From an uncultured Methylophaga sp. (GTDB lineage Bacteria > Pseudomonadota > Gammaproteobacteria > Nitrosococcales > Methylophagaceae): a DNA stretch of 64,000 nucleotides. Of the stretch, positions 1 through 11,261 are shown one piece after another. The translations under genes were made by a program, and so were the position numbers. The notes below the pieces were generated by a model. That model did no database searches. It was given only the letters and a program-made list of their open reading frames with translations, and was not told the DNA's origin. Location of the stretch: NCBI GenBank assembly GCA_913055695.1, contig CAJXKF010000007.1, positions 105,086-169,085 of the forward strand, read 5' to 3'. Numbering within the stretch: position 1 is the stretch's first letter; each line of letters starts with the position of its first letter.

Positions 1-193
1 TATTGTTCTCAAAGCCAGACGGCTGGAACGTCAGCTTCAACAGGCCTTCCACCATAATGACGATGTGCTGCCGCTCAGTGCCAGTATCGGCGGCGCGGTT
101 TATCCTCATGATGGGAGGAATCTGGAAACCCTGCTGGAAAAAGCTGATCGTGAAATGTATGCCCGCAAGCGGGCACTGAAAAAAAGTCGCTAA
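1..193 (+). CDS. GGDEF-domain protein (diguanylate cyclase-like), C-terminal part only
   Basis: Open frame from the window edge ending ...SIGGAVYPHDGRNLETLLEKADREMYARKRALKKSR*, typical of a GGDEF domain C-terminus. Confidence 0.8.
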   Translation, partial: IVLKARRLERQLQQAFHHNDDVLPLSASIGGAVYPHDGRNLETLLEKADREMYARKRALKKSR

Positions 194-194
194 G

Positions 195-1061
195 TTATTC
201 GATATTCTGAATCTGTTCGCGCATCTGTTCTATCAGGACTTTCAGATCCACGGAAAAACGCGTGGTATCGGTATCAATCGATTTTGAACCGAGCGTATTG
301 GCTTCCCGGTTCAGCTCCTGCATCAAAAAGTCGAGCCGGCGACCGATAGGCTCGTTCCGCTGAAGGACAGATTCAACCTCGCGGACATGGTTCTGCAAAC
401 GGTCCAGTTCTTCGGCGACATCGCTTTTCTGGGCCAGCAAAACCATTTCCTGCTCGAGTCTTTCCGGCTCCAGATTGATCGCAAGATCCTGCACTCTTTC
501 CTGAAGTTTCTGCCGGTGATTTTGCAGAATTTCCGGCATCCGCTCCCGAACCTGCTCGGCAATATGGTGGATCTGCTGACAACGCTGTTCAATCATAACC
601 TGCAGAGCGGCGCCTTCACGTTCGCGGGTATCGACCAGATCAATCAAGGCTTGTTGCAGTGAGGCCATCACCCGTTCGCTGAGCGCTTCCTGATCCAGGC
701 TGGGCGTTTCAATAACGCCCGGCCACTGCATTACCTTCATCAGGTCCAGCGGCGCGGCATTGTCACTGAGTAAGGCCAGTTGCTGATAACGGCTGATAAC
801 CCGCTTCGCCAGCGCTTCATTGATTTCCAGACTCTCCTGTTGCCGTTCCGGTGACTTGTAACGCAGCGCCACTTCAACCTTACCGCGCCCGAGTGTATCG
901 CTGATAAATTTGCGCATCGCCATTTCCAGCGGCCGGAAGCTGTCTTCCAGACGAAATCCCACTTCCAGATAACGGTGATTGACCGAGCGGATTTCCCAGC
1001 TCAGAGTACCCAGATCAGTTTGCTCCTCATAGCGGGCAAAGGCGGTCATGCTTCGTGTCAC
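195..1061 (-). CDS. yicC: YicC family protein (endoribonuclease YicC-like)
   Basis: 288 aa; N-terminus MTRSMTAFARYE and C-terminus DLKVLIEQMREQIQNIE are characteristic of YicC; divergent from rph. Confidence 0.93.
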   Translation of the reverse strand: MTRSMTAFARYEEQTDLGTLSWEIRSVNHRYLEVGFRLEDSFRPLEMAMRKFISDTLGRGKVEVALRYKSPERQQESLEINEALAKRVISRYQQLALLSDNAAPLDLMKVMQWPGVIETPSLDQEALSERVMASLQQALIDLVDTREREGAALQVMIEQRCQQIHHIAEQVRERMPEILQNHRQKLQERVQDLAINLEPERLEQEMVLLAQKSDVAEELDRLQNHVREVESVLQRNEPIGRRLDFLMQELNREANTLGSKSIDTDTTRFSVDLKVLIEQMREQIQNIE

Positions 1062-1168
1062 AGATAAATTCCAGCGTCAGAGAAAACCCTGATCTTACCC
1101 AAATCGCTCTGCGACCGACAGTCACGATCGGTATAATGAGCCAAATTTGATTGGGAGAAATATCGGTT

Positions 1169-1888
1169 ATGCGTCCAAGTGGTCGTCAAACGAATGAGTT
1201 AAGACAAATCAACATCACCCGCAACTACACCAAACATGCTGAAGGCTCGGTGCTGGTCGAATTCGGTGACACCAAGGTGCTGTGTACCGCCTCTGTTGAA
1301 GAGCGTATTCCCCCTTTCCTGCGTGGCACCGGCGAGGGCTGGGTCACCGCTGAGTACGGCATGCTGCCGCGCTCCACCGGTTCACGCATGCAGCGTGAAG
1401 CGGCCCGCGGCAAACAGGGTGGCCGCACCATGGAAATTCAGCGTCTGATCGGCCGTTCCCTGCGCGCGGCGATTGACCTGAAATCACTGGGAGAGCGCAC
1501 CATCACCATCGACTGCGATGTGATCCAGGCCGACGGCGGTACCCGCACTGCCTCTATTACCGGCGCTTATGTCGCGCTGCAGGATGCGATTAATTATCTG
1601 CTTAAAAACCGCAAAATCAAATCCAGCCCGCTTTACGGTCAGGTGGCCTCGATTTCCGTCGGTATCTTCCAGGGCACGCCGGTGCTGGATCTGGACTACG
1701 CCGAAGACTCTTCTGCCGAAACCGATATGAATGTAGTCATGAACGAGGCCGGGGCGTATATTGAGTTACAGGGCACTGCTGAAGGTCATGCCTTCCGGGC
1801 TGATGAGCTCCAATCCATGCTGGACCTCGCCAAAAAAGGGATTGAAGAACTGATGGAAAAACAACGGGAAGCTTTGGCGGCATCATGA
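1169..1888 (+). CDS. rph: Ribonuclease PH
   Basis: [45 protein letters not shown]... is canonical RNase PH; start moved inside the ORF (1151) to MRPSGR. Confidence 0.97.
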   Translation: MRPSGRQTNELRQINITRNYTKHAEGSVLVEFGDTKVLCTASVEERIPPFLRGTGEGWVTAEYGMLPRSTGSRMQREAARGKQGGRTMEIQRLIGRSLRAAIDLKSLGERTITIDCDVIQADGGTRTASITGAYVALQDAINYLLKNRKIKSSPLYGQVASISVGIFQGTPVLDLDYAEDSSAETDMNVVMNEAGAYIELQGTAEGHAFRADELQSMLDLAKKGIEELMEKQREALAAS

Positions 1889-2490
1889 GCCAAATCGTAC
1901 TGGCCACAGGAAACCAGGGTAAGCTGCGTGAATTCACGCAGCTGCTGGCACCGCTCAATATTGATGTTGTCACACAATCTGAACTGGGCGTCACCGAAGT
2001 GGCTGAAACCGGCCTCAGTTTTGTTGAGAATGCGATCCTCAAGGCCCGTAATGCCTGTGCCCAGACCGGAGTGCCGGCGATTGCTGATGATTCCGGTCTG
2101 GAAGTCGATGCCCTGCTCGGTGCGCCCGGCATTTACTCCTCCCGTTATGCCGGAGAGAACGCCAGTGATGCTGACAATATCGAGGCCCTGCTGACAGCCC
2201 TGCAGGATGTGCCCGAAACAGAACGTCAGGCCCGTTTCCAGTGTGTACTGGTATTTATGCGCCATGCGGATGATCCGACACCGCTGATCTGTCAGGGTAC
2301 CTGGCATGGTCAGATTCTGAATGCACCTGCCGGGGACGGGGGGTTTGGTTATGACCCGGTGTTTTTTGTTGCTGAAACCGATTGCAGTGCGGCTGAACTC
2401 AGTGCCCAGCAGAAACATGCAGTCAGCCATCGCGGTCAGGCGATGCGCCGTTTTATCGAGGAGTTTCAGTATGCGAGGCACCTGCCCTGA
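1885..2490 (+). CDS. rdgB: XTP/dITP diphosphatase (RdgB/HAM1 family)
   Basis: [14 protein letters not shown] and [24 protein letters not shown] motifs; follows rph. Confidence 0.95.
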   Translation: MSQIVLATGNQGKLREFTQLLAPLNIDVVTQSELGVTEVAETGLSFVENAILKARNACAQTGVPAIADDSGLEVDALLGAPGIYSSRYAGENASDADNIEALLTALQDVPETERQARFQCVLVFMRHADDPTPLICQGTWHGQILNAPAGDGGFGYDPVFFVAETDCSAAELSAQQKHAVSHRGQAMRRFIEEFQYARHLP

Positions 2491-2502
2491 GGCACTCCTT
2501 TC

Positions 2503-3177
2503 TTGAAACTCAGTTTGCCTTTGTTGTTGCTGTTTTTTCTGCCCGGTTTGTTTCTGAGCGGCTGCAGTCTGTCTCCCTACAGCGAACGGGCGATTAAGCC
2601 CATCTGGCTGCAACAGAATGTGCATGAAAGCTGGCAGCAGTCGCATCGTTATTTTATCGGTTTCCCTGAGCCGAGCGCTTTTTCAGTCTGCCATGATTTG
2701 AGCTGTCACAGTGTCAGTAATACCTATTTTTCCGCCGCTGAATGGCAGCAAATTCAAAGCCTGTTCAGGGCTGATACAGACTCCGCGCACGAGGAGCGTA
2801 AGCAGATTCAGCAGGCTGTGGCGCTGATGGAGACACTGGTCGGTGATAAAATCGGCACCCGTAATGACCTGGCACAGAATGCCTTGCGTGGCAGCCGCAT
2901 CGGCCAGCTCGACTGTATCGATGAAGCCACCAACACCTCGGTGTATTTACGCATGATGGAAACTCAGGGTTTACTGCAATGGCATCGTGCAGCGCCGCGA
3001 ACATCCCGCGGTATTTTTATCGGCCGGGCACCGCATAACACAGCAACGATTGTCGAACTGAGTACCGGTAACCGCTTCGCCGTTGATGCCTGGTATTTTG
3101 ATAACGGCGAGCCACCTGCCATCGTGCCGCTGTCAAGCTGGAAACAAGGCTGGCAACCCGGAACTGTTGAGAACTGA
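2503..3177 (+). CDS. Putative lipoprotein of unknown function
   Basis: TTG start; signal peptide with lipobox LFLSGC; ends adjacent to the hemW start. Confidence 0.7.
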   Translation: MKLSLPLLLLFFLPGLFLSGCSLSPYSERAIKPIWLQQNVHESWQQSHRYFIGFPEPSAFSVCHDLSCHSVSNTYFSAAEWQQIQSLFRADTDSAHEERKQIQQAVALMETLVGDKIGTRNDLAQNALRGSRIGQLDCIDEATNTSVYLRMMETQGLLQWHRAAPRTSRGIFIGRAPHNTATIVELSTGNRFAVDAWYFDNGEPPAIVPLSSWKQGWQPGTVEN

Positions 3178-4337
3178 TGTTTAATTTTACTGCCCTGCCC
3201 CCTTTAAGCCTCTACATTCATGTGCCCTGGTGTGTACGAAAATGTCCTTACTGTGATTTCAACTCGCATAAAAGCCCGCAGGAGATTCCGGAACAGGCTT
3301 ATATCGATGCGCTGATCCGCGATCTGGAACAGGAGGTCCCCCTGGTCTGGGGCCGCAGTGTGCAAAGCATTTTTATCGGCGGCGGCACGCCCAGCCTGCT
3401 GTCGGCAGAGGCCTATGACCGTCTGTTTTCCGCCATCCGCGCTCTGCTGCCGCTGCAGCATAATGCTGAAATCACGCTGGAGGCCAATCCGGGCACAGTG
3501 GAGGCCGGTCGTTTCGAAAACTATCGTGCTGTCGGTATTAACCGTCTTTCCATTGGCATTCAGAGTTTTGATAATGAGGCACTGAAAGCGCTAGGCCGGA
3601 TTCATGACAGCAGGCAGGCTATCGCTGCGGTGGAAACGGCACGTCAGGCCGGTTTTGATAATTTCAATCTGGATCTGATGTTCGGCCTGCCGGGGCAGGA
3701 TGAAAACAAAGCCCGCCATGATGTCGAGACGGCAATTGCCCTGAATCCGGCCCATATCTCTTATTACCAGCTGACAATCGAACCCAATACCCTGTTTTAC
3801 AGCCAGCCGCCCGCATTGCCCGATGATGATCCGGTTTATGACTGGCAACTGGCTAACCAGACAAGATTAGCTGAGGCCGGTTATCTGCAATATGAAACCT
3901 CGGCCTATGCCCGTAAAGGCAAACAATGCCGGCATAATCTCAATTACTGGCAGTTCGGTGATTACCTCGGCATCGGTGCCGGTGCCCATGGCAAAATCAG
4001 CAGCGCCTCACCGCAGCAGATTGTGCGCCGGGTCAAGCAGAAACAACCGCAGGCCTATATGGATACTGCCGGCAAAGATAATTGCCTGCTGGAAAGGACT
4101 CTGGTCGATGAACAGGAAGTCGGTTTTGAGTTTATGCTTAATGCGATGCGCCTGCTCGATGGCGTGCCCACGCCCTTATTCCAGCAGCACACCGGTGTGC
4201 CGATATCACAGATTAAAAAACCACTGGCGGAAGCGGAAAAACTGGGCCTGATAGAGCACGATATTCATCGTCTGCGCCCCACAGAGAAAGGTCAGCGTTA
4301 TCTCAACACGCTGATTGAGCAATTCCTGACCCCGTAG
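3177..4337 (+). CDS. hemW: Radical SAM HemW-like protein (heme chaperone)
   Basis: YIHVPWCVRKCPYCDFNSH and IFIGGGTPSLL motifs; position after rdgB. Confidence 0.95.
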   Translation: MFNFTALPPLSLYIHVPWCVRKCPYCDFNSHKSPQEIPEQAYIDALIRDLEQEVPLVWGRSVQSIFIGGGTPSLLSAEAYDRLFSAIRALLPLQHNAEITLEANPGTVEAGRFENYRAVGINRLSIGIQSFDNEALKALGRIHDSRQAIAAVETARQAGFDNFNLDLMFGLPGQDENKARHDVETAIALNPAHISYYQLTIEPNTLFYSQPPALPDDDPVYDWQLANQTRLAEAGYLQYETSAYARKGKQCRHNLNYWQFGDYLGIGAGAHGKISSASPQQIVRRVKQKQPQAYMDTAGKDNCLLERTLVDEQEVGFEFMLNAMRLLDGVPTPLFQQHTGVPISQIKKPLAEAEKLGLIEHDIHRLRPTEKGQRYLNTLIEQFLTP

Positions 4338-4370
4338 TATTCTGTTATCACTCATTCTAGGAGCATATCG

Positions 4371-4667
4371 ATGCGGACCATCAGCTTAATGCTTGCAGCC
4401 TTTATTCTGAGCCTGACAGCGGTGCAGGCAGAAGTGATTTCCATTGCCGATCCGCGCTATGACGTGCCAAACAGCGACACCGGTGTGATGCGCCCGACCC
4501 AGGGCATGAATATGACCCAGGTTGAACAGAAATACGGCGCGCCTCAAACCAAGCTGCCAGCTGTCGGTGAACCACCCATCAGCCGCTGGATTTACAGTGA
4601 ATTCGAAGTTTTTTTTGAATACGATAAGGTGATTCACTCGGTCGTTAAACGCGCCGAGCAGCCCTAA
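4371..4667 (+). CDS. Conserved secreted protein of unknown function
   Basis: 98 aa with signal peptide; MTQVEQKYGAPQTKLPAVGEPPISRWIYSEFEVFFEYDKVIHSV pattern. Confidence 0.75.
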   Translation: MRTISLMLAAFILSLTAVQAEVISIADPRYDVPNSDTGVMRPTQGMNMTQVEQKYGAPQTKLPAVGEPPISRWIYSEFEVFFEYDKVIHSVVKRAEQP

Positions 4668-4674
4668 ATTAGCA

Positions 4675-5328
4675 GTGCTCATTCGGTCCGTTAACGTTTC
4701 TCTGCCGAAACAGATTCAGTATAAAAACAAAACGGTCTCTACCGGTATCTTCAAGCAAGCGGTTTCAGGCCGCGTCATTGTTAAGGCCTTCAATCTGGAG
4801 GGTGACAAGCAGGTCGACCTCGTCAATCACGGTGGTGAGCACAAAGCCGTTTACGGCTTCGCTGCAGAACACTACTCATACTGGCAAGCTAAGCTCGGTC
4901 TAGTCTCATTGCCTTTCGGCAAATTCGGTGAAAACCTCACAATAGAAGGACTCGACGAAGCGACATTGTGTATTGGTGACCGGCTCAAGGTCGGCCGGAC
5001 GCTGCTGGAAATATCGCAACCACGAGTACCCTGTTTCAAACTGGGCATCGCCTTTAAGCGAGACGATATGCCAAGATTGTTTGTAGAGCATGCCGCGACC
5101 GGTATTTATTTCAGAGTAATTGAGGCCGGCTCGGTCGCCGCTGGCGATACTGTCACCGTGGTTGAACCGCATCCGGCGAAATTGACTGTGCAGCGTGTAT
5201 TCCGCGCCTATTTCGATAAAAGTCTGCCCGACAACGAAAAAACGCCTGTTATCAAACAGGCGCTTACAATCGATGCATTGTCTCAGGAATGGCGCGAGAA
5301 ACTGGAAAAACGGTTGACTCAGTCCTGA
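4675..5328 (+). CDS. MOSC domain-containing protein (YiiM-like)
   Basis: GTG start; NHGGEHKAVYGFAAEHYSYW, FGENLTIEGLDE and QPRVPCFKLG motifs. Confidence 0.9.
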   Translation: MLIRSVNVSLPKQIQYKNKTVSTGIFKQAVSGRVIVKAFNLEGDKQVDLVNHGGEHKAVYGFAAEHYSYWQAKLGLVSLPFGKFGENLTIEGLDEATLCIGDRLKVGRTLLEISQPRVPCFKLGIAFKRDDMPRLFVEHAATGIYFRVIEAGSVAAGDTVTVVEPHPAKLTVQRVFRAYFDKSLPDNEKTPVIKQALTIDALSQEWREKLEKRLTQS

Positions 5329-5837
5329 GTAGGGGCCGGCTCGATACCCAGAAAACGACGTAAAGCCCAGCCCGGCAGTGTACCGACCCGGGCATGGTGT
5401 AATGAGTCTGATTCAATCACGATCAGTATCAGTACCGTTACCAGCGTCGGCAACAGCCCTAGGCCACCAATCATGCCGTACACCGCTTCGCGCATCATGC
5501 CAAGGTAGGTTTTGCCCATCCAGCCCAGCGCTGATACCGTGACCAGAAGCAAGAGTACATAGAAGAATATCTTGCTCCAACGCCTGGCTATCTGCCAGTG
5601 CGCCCAGACAAACTCACTGTCTTCACGGTGAATATGGCCCGAACGATACCATGTATAAGCAAGCGCCGAAAACGAAAGCAAAGGCACCAGCACCATGTAC
5701 TTGAAGTAAGCCGGACCAAAGGTCGAGATAGCGGTAAAAATCAGAATATGATTACCGATGAGATTACTCAGAAAAATATCATGCGGCCGCTTGGCCAGCA
5801 GTCTCTCTCTCTCGCTAGGGTCCGGTAAATTAGCCAT
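5319..5837 (-). CDS. Small integral membrane protein of unknown function
   Basis: Several hydrophobic segments; start moved to MANLPDPSERERLLAKRPHDIF; immediately downstream of thrC. Confidence 0.7.
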   Translation of the reverse strand: MANLPDPSERERLLAKRPHDIFLSNLIGNHILIFTAISTFGPAYFKYMVLVPLLSFSALAYTWYRSGHIHREDSEFVWAHWQIARRWSKIFFYVLLLLVTVSALGWMGKTYLGMMREAVYGMIGGLGLLPTLVTVLILIVIESDSLHHARVGTLPGWALRRFLGIEPAPTQD

Positions 5838-5841
5838 GAAT

Positions 5842-6987
5842 CTACTGTGCCATATTTTGAATGATGGCGTCACGTACCGATTCAAGATTCGCATCCACAG
5901 TCACCACAGCCGAGGTGCTCTGTTTGATAGCGGTATCCGGATCTTTCAGACCATGACCGGTCAGGGTGCAGACAATGGTGCTGCCTTCCGGAATCTTGCC
6001 GTTTTTAACATCACGCAGAGCACCCGCCAGTGACGTCGCTGAAGCCGGTTCGCAGAACACGCCTTCTTTTTCCGCCAACAGTTTCTGCGCCGCCAGTATC
6101 TCTTCGTCACTGCACTCGTCGAACCAGCCGCCGGACTCTTCTTTAACCTGCCAGGCTTTATCCCAGCTTTGCGGGTGGCCGATACGAATGGCAGTCGCCA
6201 CAGTTTCCGGATCGTCGACCATATGGCCACGCATAAACGGCGCGCTGCCGGCAGCCTGATAACCGATCATTTTCGGACGGTTGCCGACAATGGCACCGCC
6301 GGCGTATTTGCACTTACCATCACAGTAAGCACAGGCATCAGTGACATGATCGCCGGAATCGCAGGAATATTCGCAGTAACCAATCCAGTGGGCGGTGATA
6401 TTACCGGCGTTACCGACTGGCAGGCAGTGGTAATCCGGCGCCCGGCCCAGCTCTTCAACGATTTCGAAAGCTGCGGTTTTCTGACCCTGCAGACGATAGG
6501 GGTTGATGGAATTCACAATGGTGACCGGCGCATGGTCGGCGACTTCTTTCACCAGACGCATGCCTTCATCAAAGTTGCCTTTGATCTGAATCACGGTGGC
6601 ACCATGCATCATTGCCTGCGCCAGTTTGCCCTGGGCGATTTTGCCGTCAGGAATCAAGACGAATGCCGCAATACCGGCACGCGCCGCATAAGCGGCTGCA
6701 GCGGCTGAGGTATTACCAGTGGAGGCACAGATAATCGCCTTGCTGCCTTCCTCGACGGCTTTGGTCACGGCCATGGTCATGCCACGGTCCTTGAAAGAGC
6801 CGGTCGGGTTCAGACCCTCGTATTTGACGTAGATATCGACATCCTTACCCAGCTCTTTGGCAATGTGGTTGAGCTTGATAAGTGGTGTGTTCCCCTCGCC
6901 CAGACTAATCAGGCGAGTGTCGTCATTGACCGGCAGCCGATCGCGATAGCGTTCAATCAGTCCAGTGTAACGGGGGCGAAATGACAT
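5842..6987 (-). CDS. thrC: Threonine synthase
   Basis: [22 protein letters not shown] and [20 protein letters not shown] motifs; follows hom. Confidence 0.96.
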   Translation of the reverse strand: MSFRPRYTGLIERYRDRLPVNDDTRLISLGEGNTPLIKLNHIAKELGKDVDIYVKYEGLNPTGSFKDRGMTMAVTKAVEEGSKAIICASTGNTSAAAAAYAARAGIAAFVLIPDGKIAQGKLAQAMMHGATVIQIKGNFDEGMRLVKEVADHAPVTIVNSINPYRLQGQKTAAFEIVEELGRAPDYHCLPVGNAGNITAHWIGYCEYSCDSGDHVTDACAYCDGKCKYAGGAIVGNRPKMIGYQAAGSAPFMRGHMVDDPETVATAIRIGHPQSWDKAWQVKEESGGWFDECSDEEILAAQKLLAEKEGVFCEPASATSLAGALRDVKNGKIPEGSTIVCTLTGHGLKDPDTAIKQSTSAVVTVDANLESVRDAIIQNMAQ

Positions 6988-7026
6988 AGTGTTTTCCTCT
7001 AAACTAAATTCGTCAGGCTGGCTTTA

Positions 7027-8340
7027 TCAGCCGCCCAGAGATTCCATGCGGATGCGCATGATGGAATCAGGCACGGTGTCCAGTGCTTCAATCTGACTGA
7101 TGGCGCGGTCCATATTTTTCTCGACCACGGCCTGCGTCAGCATAATGATGGGCACCATGCCTTCGTGTTCTTCCGGTTGTTTCTGCAGAATGGCTTCGAT
7201 ATTGATGCTTTCATCACTGAGAATACGGGTGATATCGGCCAGCACGCCCGGTTTATCCAGCGTGTTAATACGCAGATAGTAGGATGTGACCACCTCGGTC
7301 ATTGGCAGAATCGGCGTATCTTTCAGGGCATCGGGCTGGAAAGCGAGATGCGGTACACGGTTTTCCGGGTCGGTAGTCAGGGCGCGGACGATATCGACGA
7401 TATCAGCGACCACCGCTGAAGCAGTCGCATCCGAGCCGGCACCGGCTCCGTAATAAAGGGTCGGTCCGACCGCGTCACCTTTTACGACAACGGCATTCAT
7501 CACCCCGTTCACATTAGCAATCAGACGGCGTTGCGGGATCAGGGTCGGATGTACGCGCAGTTCAACTCCGGAAGCGGTTTTCTTGGCAATGCCCAGGTGC
7601 TTGATGCGATAGCCAAGCTCAGCCGCATTCTGCACGTCTTCCTGGGAAATCTTGCTGATGCCTTCGGTATAGCATTTGTAATACTGCAGCGGGATACCAA
7701 AAGCGATGGAGGCCATGATGGTCAGCTTGTGAGCGGCATCGATACCTTCAATATCGAAAGTCGGGTCGGCTTCGGCATAACCCAGTGCCTGCGCTTCGGC
7801 CAGCACATCGGCAAAATCACGGCCTTTTTCACGCATTTCGGTGAGAATGAAGTTACCGGTGCCGTTGATAATACCGGCCAGCCATTCGATACGGTTACCG
7901 GCCAGGCCTTCACGCATCGCTTTGATAATCGGAATACCGCCGGCAACGGCCGCTTCAAAGGCGATTGTCACGCCTTTTTGCTGAGCCAGTTCAAACAGCT
8001 CATTACCGTGCATCGCAATCAGGGCTTTATTGGCGGTGACTACATGCTTACCGTTTTCAATCGCCTTGACCACCAGGTCTTTGGCAATACCGGTGCCGCC
8101 GATGAGTTCAACCACGATCTGTATATCGGGATCGTTAATCACCTCAAAGGCATCATCCGTCAGGTTGATGTTTGAAGTATCACAACTCTTGGGTTTATCC
8201 AGATCGCGATCAGCGACGCGATATATCTCAATATCACGACCGGCGCGACGGCTGATTTCTCTTGAGTTGCGGGTCAGTACATTGACGGTACCGCTACCGA
8301 CTGTACCCAGACCCAGGATTCCGATTTTTACTGATTGCAC
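7027..8340 (-). CDS. hom: Homoserine dehydrogenase
   Basis: IGILGLGTVGSGT, GIINGTGNFILTEM motifs and a C-terminal ACT domain. Confidence 0.96.
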   Translation of the reverse strand: MQSVKIGILGLGTVGSGTVNVLTRNSREISRRAGRDIEIYRVADRDLDKPKSCDTSNINLTDDAFEVINDPDIQIVVELIGGTGIAKDLVVKAIENGKHVVTANKALIAMHGNELFELAQQKGVTIAFEAAVAGGIPIIKAMREGLAGNRIEWLAGIINGTGNFILTEMREKGRDFADVLAEAQALGYAEADPTFDIEGIDAAHKLTIMASIAFGIPLQYYKCYTEGISKISQEDVQNAAELGYRIKHLGIAKKTASGVELRVHPTLIPQRRLIANVNGVMNAVVVKGDAVGPTLYYGAGAGSDATASAVVADIVDIVRALTTDPENRVPHLAFQPDALKDTPILPMTEVVTSYYLRINTLDKPGVLADITRILSDESINIEAILQKQPEEHEGMVPIIMLTQAVVEKNMDRAISQIEALDTVPDSIMRIRMESLGG

Positions 8341-8348
8341 ACAGCCCC

Positions 8349-9527
8349 CTAAGCTTTTCTCATCATGTCACGGATCCCGCGGATCGCCTGACGCGTACGA
8401 TGTTCATTTTCAATCAAGCCGAAGCGAACATATTCATCGCCGTATTCACCGAAACCGATACCGGGTGAAACCGCGACTTTGGCTTCCTTGAGTAATTTTT
8501 TACTGAATTCCAGCGAGCCCATCTCACGATAACGTTCCGGAATACGGGCCCAGACAAACATGGTGGCCTTGGGTTTCTCCACCTGCCAGCCAATCGCATT
8601 CAAACCATCACAGAGCACATCACGGCGGCTCTTATAAGTCGCCACGATTTCATCGACGCAGTCCTGCGGTCCGTCCAGCGCGGTAATCGCCGCTACCTGA
8701 ATCGGCGTGAACATGCCGTAGTCGAGATAGGACTTCATGCGTGCCAGTGCCGCGATCAAAGTCGGATTACCGGACATGAAACCGACGCGCCAGCCGGGCA
8801 TATTATAGGTCTTGGACAGGGTATAGAACTCGACCGCCACTTCCTTCGCACCGGGCACCTGCAGAATAGACGGCGCTTTGTAACCATCGAAACATATCTC
8901 ACCGTATGCGAGATCATGCACCACCCAGATCTGATGTTCCTTGGCAAAGGCAACGATACGTTCGAAGAAGTCCAGTTCCACACACTGCGTGGTCGGATTA
9001 CCCGGGAAGTTCAGCACCAGCATTTTGGGCTTGGGCCAGGAATCCTTGACCGATTTTTCCAGTTCGGCAAAGAAATCGACATCGGGTGTTAACGGCACGT
9101 GACGGATATCGGCACCGGCGATGACAAACCCATAAGGATGGATAGGATAAGCCGGGTTCGGCACCATGACCGCATCACCGGGACCCATGGTAGCCAGCGC
9201 CAGATGTGCCAGACCTTCTTTGGAACCGATGGTGACGATACATTCACTGTCCGGATCCAGGTGGACGTCGAACTTGCGTTGATACCAGTCGCAGCAGGCT
9301 TTGCGCAGACGGGGAATACCCTTGGACACGGAATAACGATGGGTATCCGGTCGCTGGGCCGCCTCGACCAGCTTATCAACAATATGGGCCGGGGCCGGTT
9401 TATCCGGATTTCCCATGCCAAAGTCGATAATATCCTCACCACGCGCACGTGCTTTTGCTTTCAAATCATTTACAATGTTGAAAACATAGGGCGGGAGGCG
9501 TTTGATTCTCGGAAACTCGTCGTTCAA
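8349..9527 (-). CDS. alaC: Alanine transaminase (AlaC-type aminotransferase)
   Basis: PLP class I aminotransferase: [30 protein letters not shown]; upstream of hom. Confidence 0.92.
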   Translation of the reverse strand: MNDEFPRIKRLPPYVFNIVNDLKAKARARGEDIIDFGMGNPDKPAPAHIVDKLVEAAQRPDTHRYSVSKGIPRLRKACCDWYQRKFDVHLDPDSECIVTIGSKEGLAHLALATMGPGDAVMVPNPAYPIHPYGFVIAGADIRHVPLTPDVDFFAELEKSVKDSWPKPKMLVLNFPGNPTTQCVELDFFERIVAFAKEHQIWVVHDLAYGEICFDGYKAPSILQVPGAKEVAVEFYTLSKTYNMPGWRVGFMSGNPTLIAALARMKSYLDYGMFTPIQVAAITALDGPQDCVDEIVATYKSRRDVLCDGLNAIGWQVEKPKATMFVWARIPERYREMGSLEFSKKLLKEAKVAVSPGIGFGEYGDEYVRFGLIENEHRTRQAIRGIRDMMRKA

Positions 9528-9621
9528 CTGAATACCTGCGATTAGCTAAAACTGTCGGCAAACTAAGCAAAATAACTGAAATTCATCAACACTTCAAATT
9601 CATTTATCAGAAGCGAAACCC

Positions 9622-10467
9622 ATGAGCGAACAAGACGTATTTTACAACACTATCCTGGAGGAAATGGACAGCGGCAAGCTTGTCCTGCCAACACTTCCCG
9701 AAGTCGCCCTGCAAGTTCGGGAAGTCGTCGATGACCCCGAGGCCACCGCCAAACAGCTGGCCGATATCATTACCACCGATGCCGCCCTGTCTGCGCGTCT
9801 GCTGAAAGTTGCCAACAGCCCCTTATACCGTGGTCGGGTCGCTATCGACAGCGTGCAGATGGCCGTGTCGCGTCTGGGTCTCTCCATGGTGCGAAATCTG
9901 GTCACCAGTCTGGTGATGGAACAAATGTTCCAGGCCACCAATAATCGTCTGGATAAGCGTCTTCGCGGCTTATGGGAACAAAGCACCAAAGTCGCGGCGG
10001 CGTCTCAGGTCATCGCCGCCAAACTGCCCGGCATCAGAACCGATGAAGCGATGCTGGCCGGTCTGATTCACGCGATTGGCATACTGCCCATTCTGATGAA
10101 AGCCGATGAAGACGGCGATCTTATCAGAGACAGTAGAAAACTGGATCAACTGATTGATAATCTCTATCCGCGTCTGGGTGCCACCATCCTTGAGAAATGG
10201 GAATTTCCGGGTAATCTGGTCACTGTCGCCCGTGAACACGCTAACCTGAACCGTAACAGCGGTGAAAACGGACCGGACCTGGTCGATGTGGTTCAGGTCG
10301 CCGTACTGCAGAGCTACAACGGCACCGATAAAGCCATTGATCCCTTAAAACTCAATGATGTTATTGCTTTCAAACAGGTCGGCGCCGACACCGGCTTCAG
10401 TGTGGAAGAGCTGGATGAAAACAGCGAGGAATATCGCGAGGCGTTGGCCCTGTTCAATATGGGCTGA
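9622..10467 (+). CDS. HDOD domain-containing protein
   Basis: LPTLPEVALQVREVVDDPEATAKQLADIITTDAALSARLLKVANSPLY is an HDOD signature. Confidence 0.92.
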   Translation: MSEQDVFYNTILEEMDSGKLVLPTLPEVALQVREVVDDPEATAKQLADIITTDAALSARLLKVANSPLYRGRVAIDSVQMAVSRLGLSMVRNLVTSLVMEQMFQATNNRLDKRLRGLWEQSTKVAAASQVIAAKLPGIRTDEAMLAGLIHAIGILPILMKADEDGDLIRDSRKLDQLIDNLYPRLGATILEKWEFPGNLVTVAREHANLNRNSGENGPDLVDVVQVAVLQSYNGTDKAIDPLKLNDVIAFKQVGADTGFSVEELDENSEEYREALALFNMG

Positions 10468-10492
10468 GATCAGAACAGTCAATTACCCCGTC

Positions 10493-10518
10493 AAAACCCG
10501 GCTATTGCCGGGTTTTTT
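10493..10518 (+). terminator. Intrinsic terminator after the HDOD gene
   Basis: AAAACCCGGC TATT GCCGGGTTTTTTT. Confidence 0.9.
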
Positions 10519-10632
10519 TACAGCTGTGTAAATCGCTTCGGTGCCTTGCTGCTTGCGATCAATTTACTGCGATGAACGAAATGCCGGTTTTGTTGACTAT
10601 TTTATTAAAGGGTTGAATAAAGCTAGGAGTAT

Positions 10633-11169
10633 TCAATGAGAATAGGCTACGCAAGAGAGAGTCGGCAAGGCCAGCCGCTGCAAATGCAACTCGATAAACT
10701 TAAAGACTGCGACACGGTGTTTAAAGAAAAAGCCGGTGGCGGCGATCAGCAAAAAACGCTGGATGCCTGTCTGGATGCCCTTCATAACGGTGATGTGCTG
10801 GTTGTAACCCGACTCGACCGCTTGGCTGACAACACCAGTAAACTGGCGCAAATAGCGGCAAGGCTGCAGAAACAGGGGATTGATTTAGTCGTTAGGGATC
10901 AGGCTATCGATACAAGTAAAGACGCCAATGATGCGGCGCTGAAAGTCATATCCGCGCTGGCCGATCTCAGACAGTCAGACGCCGGACCGCAATCAGCAAC
11001 AGTGACCCCGATTCATAATGGTAAAGCTATGGCCAGCCATACCGGCGTGCAACTGTCTAAAGAGCAAATCGCTGAAATGCAGTACCGGATTGCCTGTGGT
11101 GAGGAAGTGTCTGAACTCTGTGATGAATACAACATCAGCATCCCGACTTTTTATCATCTCACCGACTAA
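10633..11169 (+). CDS. Serine-recombinase/resolvase-like protein with degenerate catalytic residues
   Basis: MRIGYARESRQGQPLQMQLDKL..., VVTRLDRLADN and a C-terminal HTH (LSKEQIAEMQYRIACGEEVSELCDEYNISIPTFYHL). Confidence 0.85.
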   Translation, partial: SMRIGYARESRQGQPLQMQLDKLKDCDTVFKEKAGGGDQQKTLDACLDALHNGDVLVVTRLDRLADNTSKLAQIAARLQKQGIDLVVRDQAIDTSKDANDAALKVISALADLRQSDAGPQSATVTPIHNGKAMASHTGVQLSKEQIAEMQYRIACGEEVSELCDEYNISIPTFYHLTD

Positions 11170-11261
11170 GGAGAGCTGAGTGTGACAAGCTGGCTGGTTT
11201 TTTCAGTCTGCGCTGTGTAATTTATGCTGAAGATTTATCCAAATGGCTGTCACTGATTAAA

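Noticed and set aside
1786-2646. 286-aa minus-strand ORF
   Set aside because: Antisense to rdgB and flanks; no recognisable domain.
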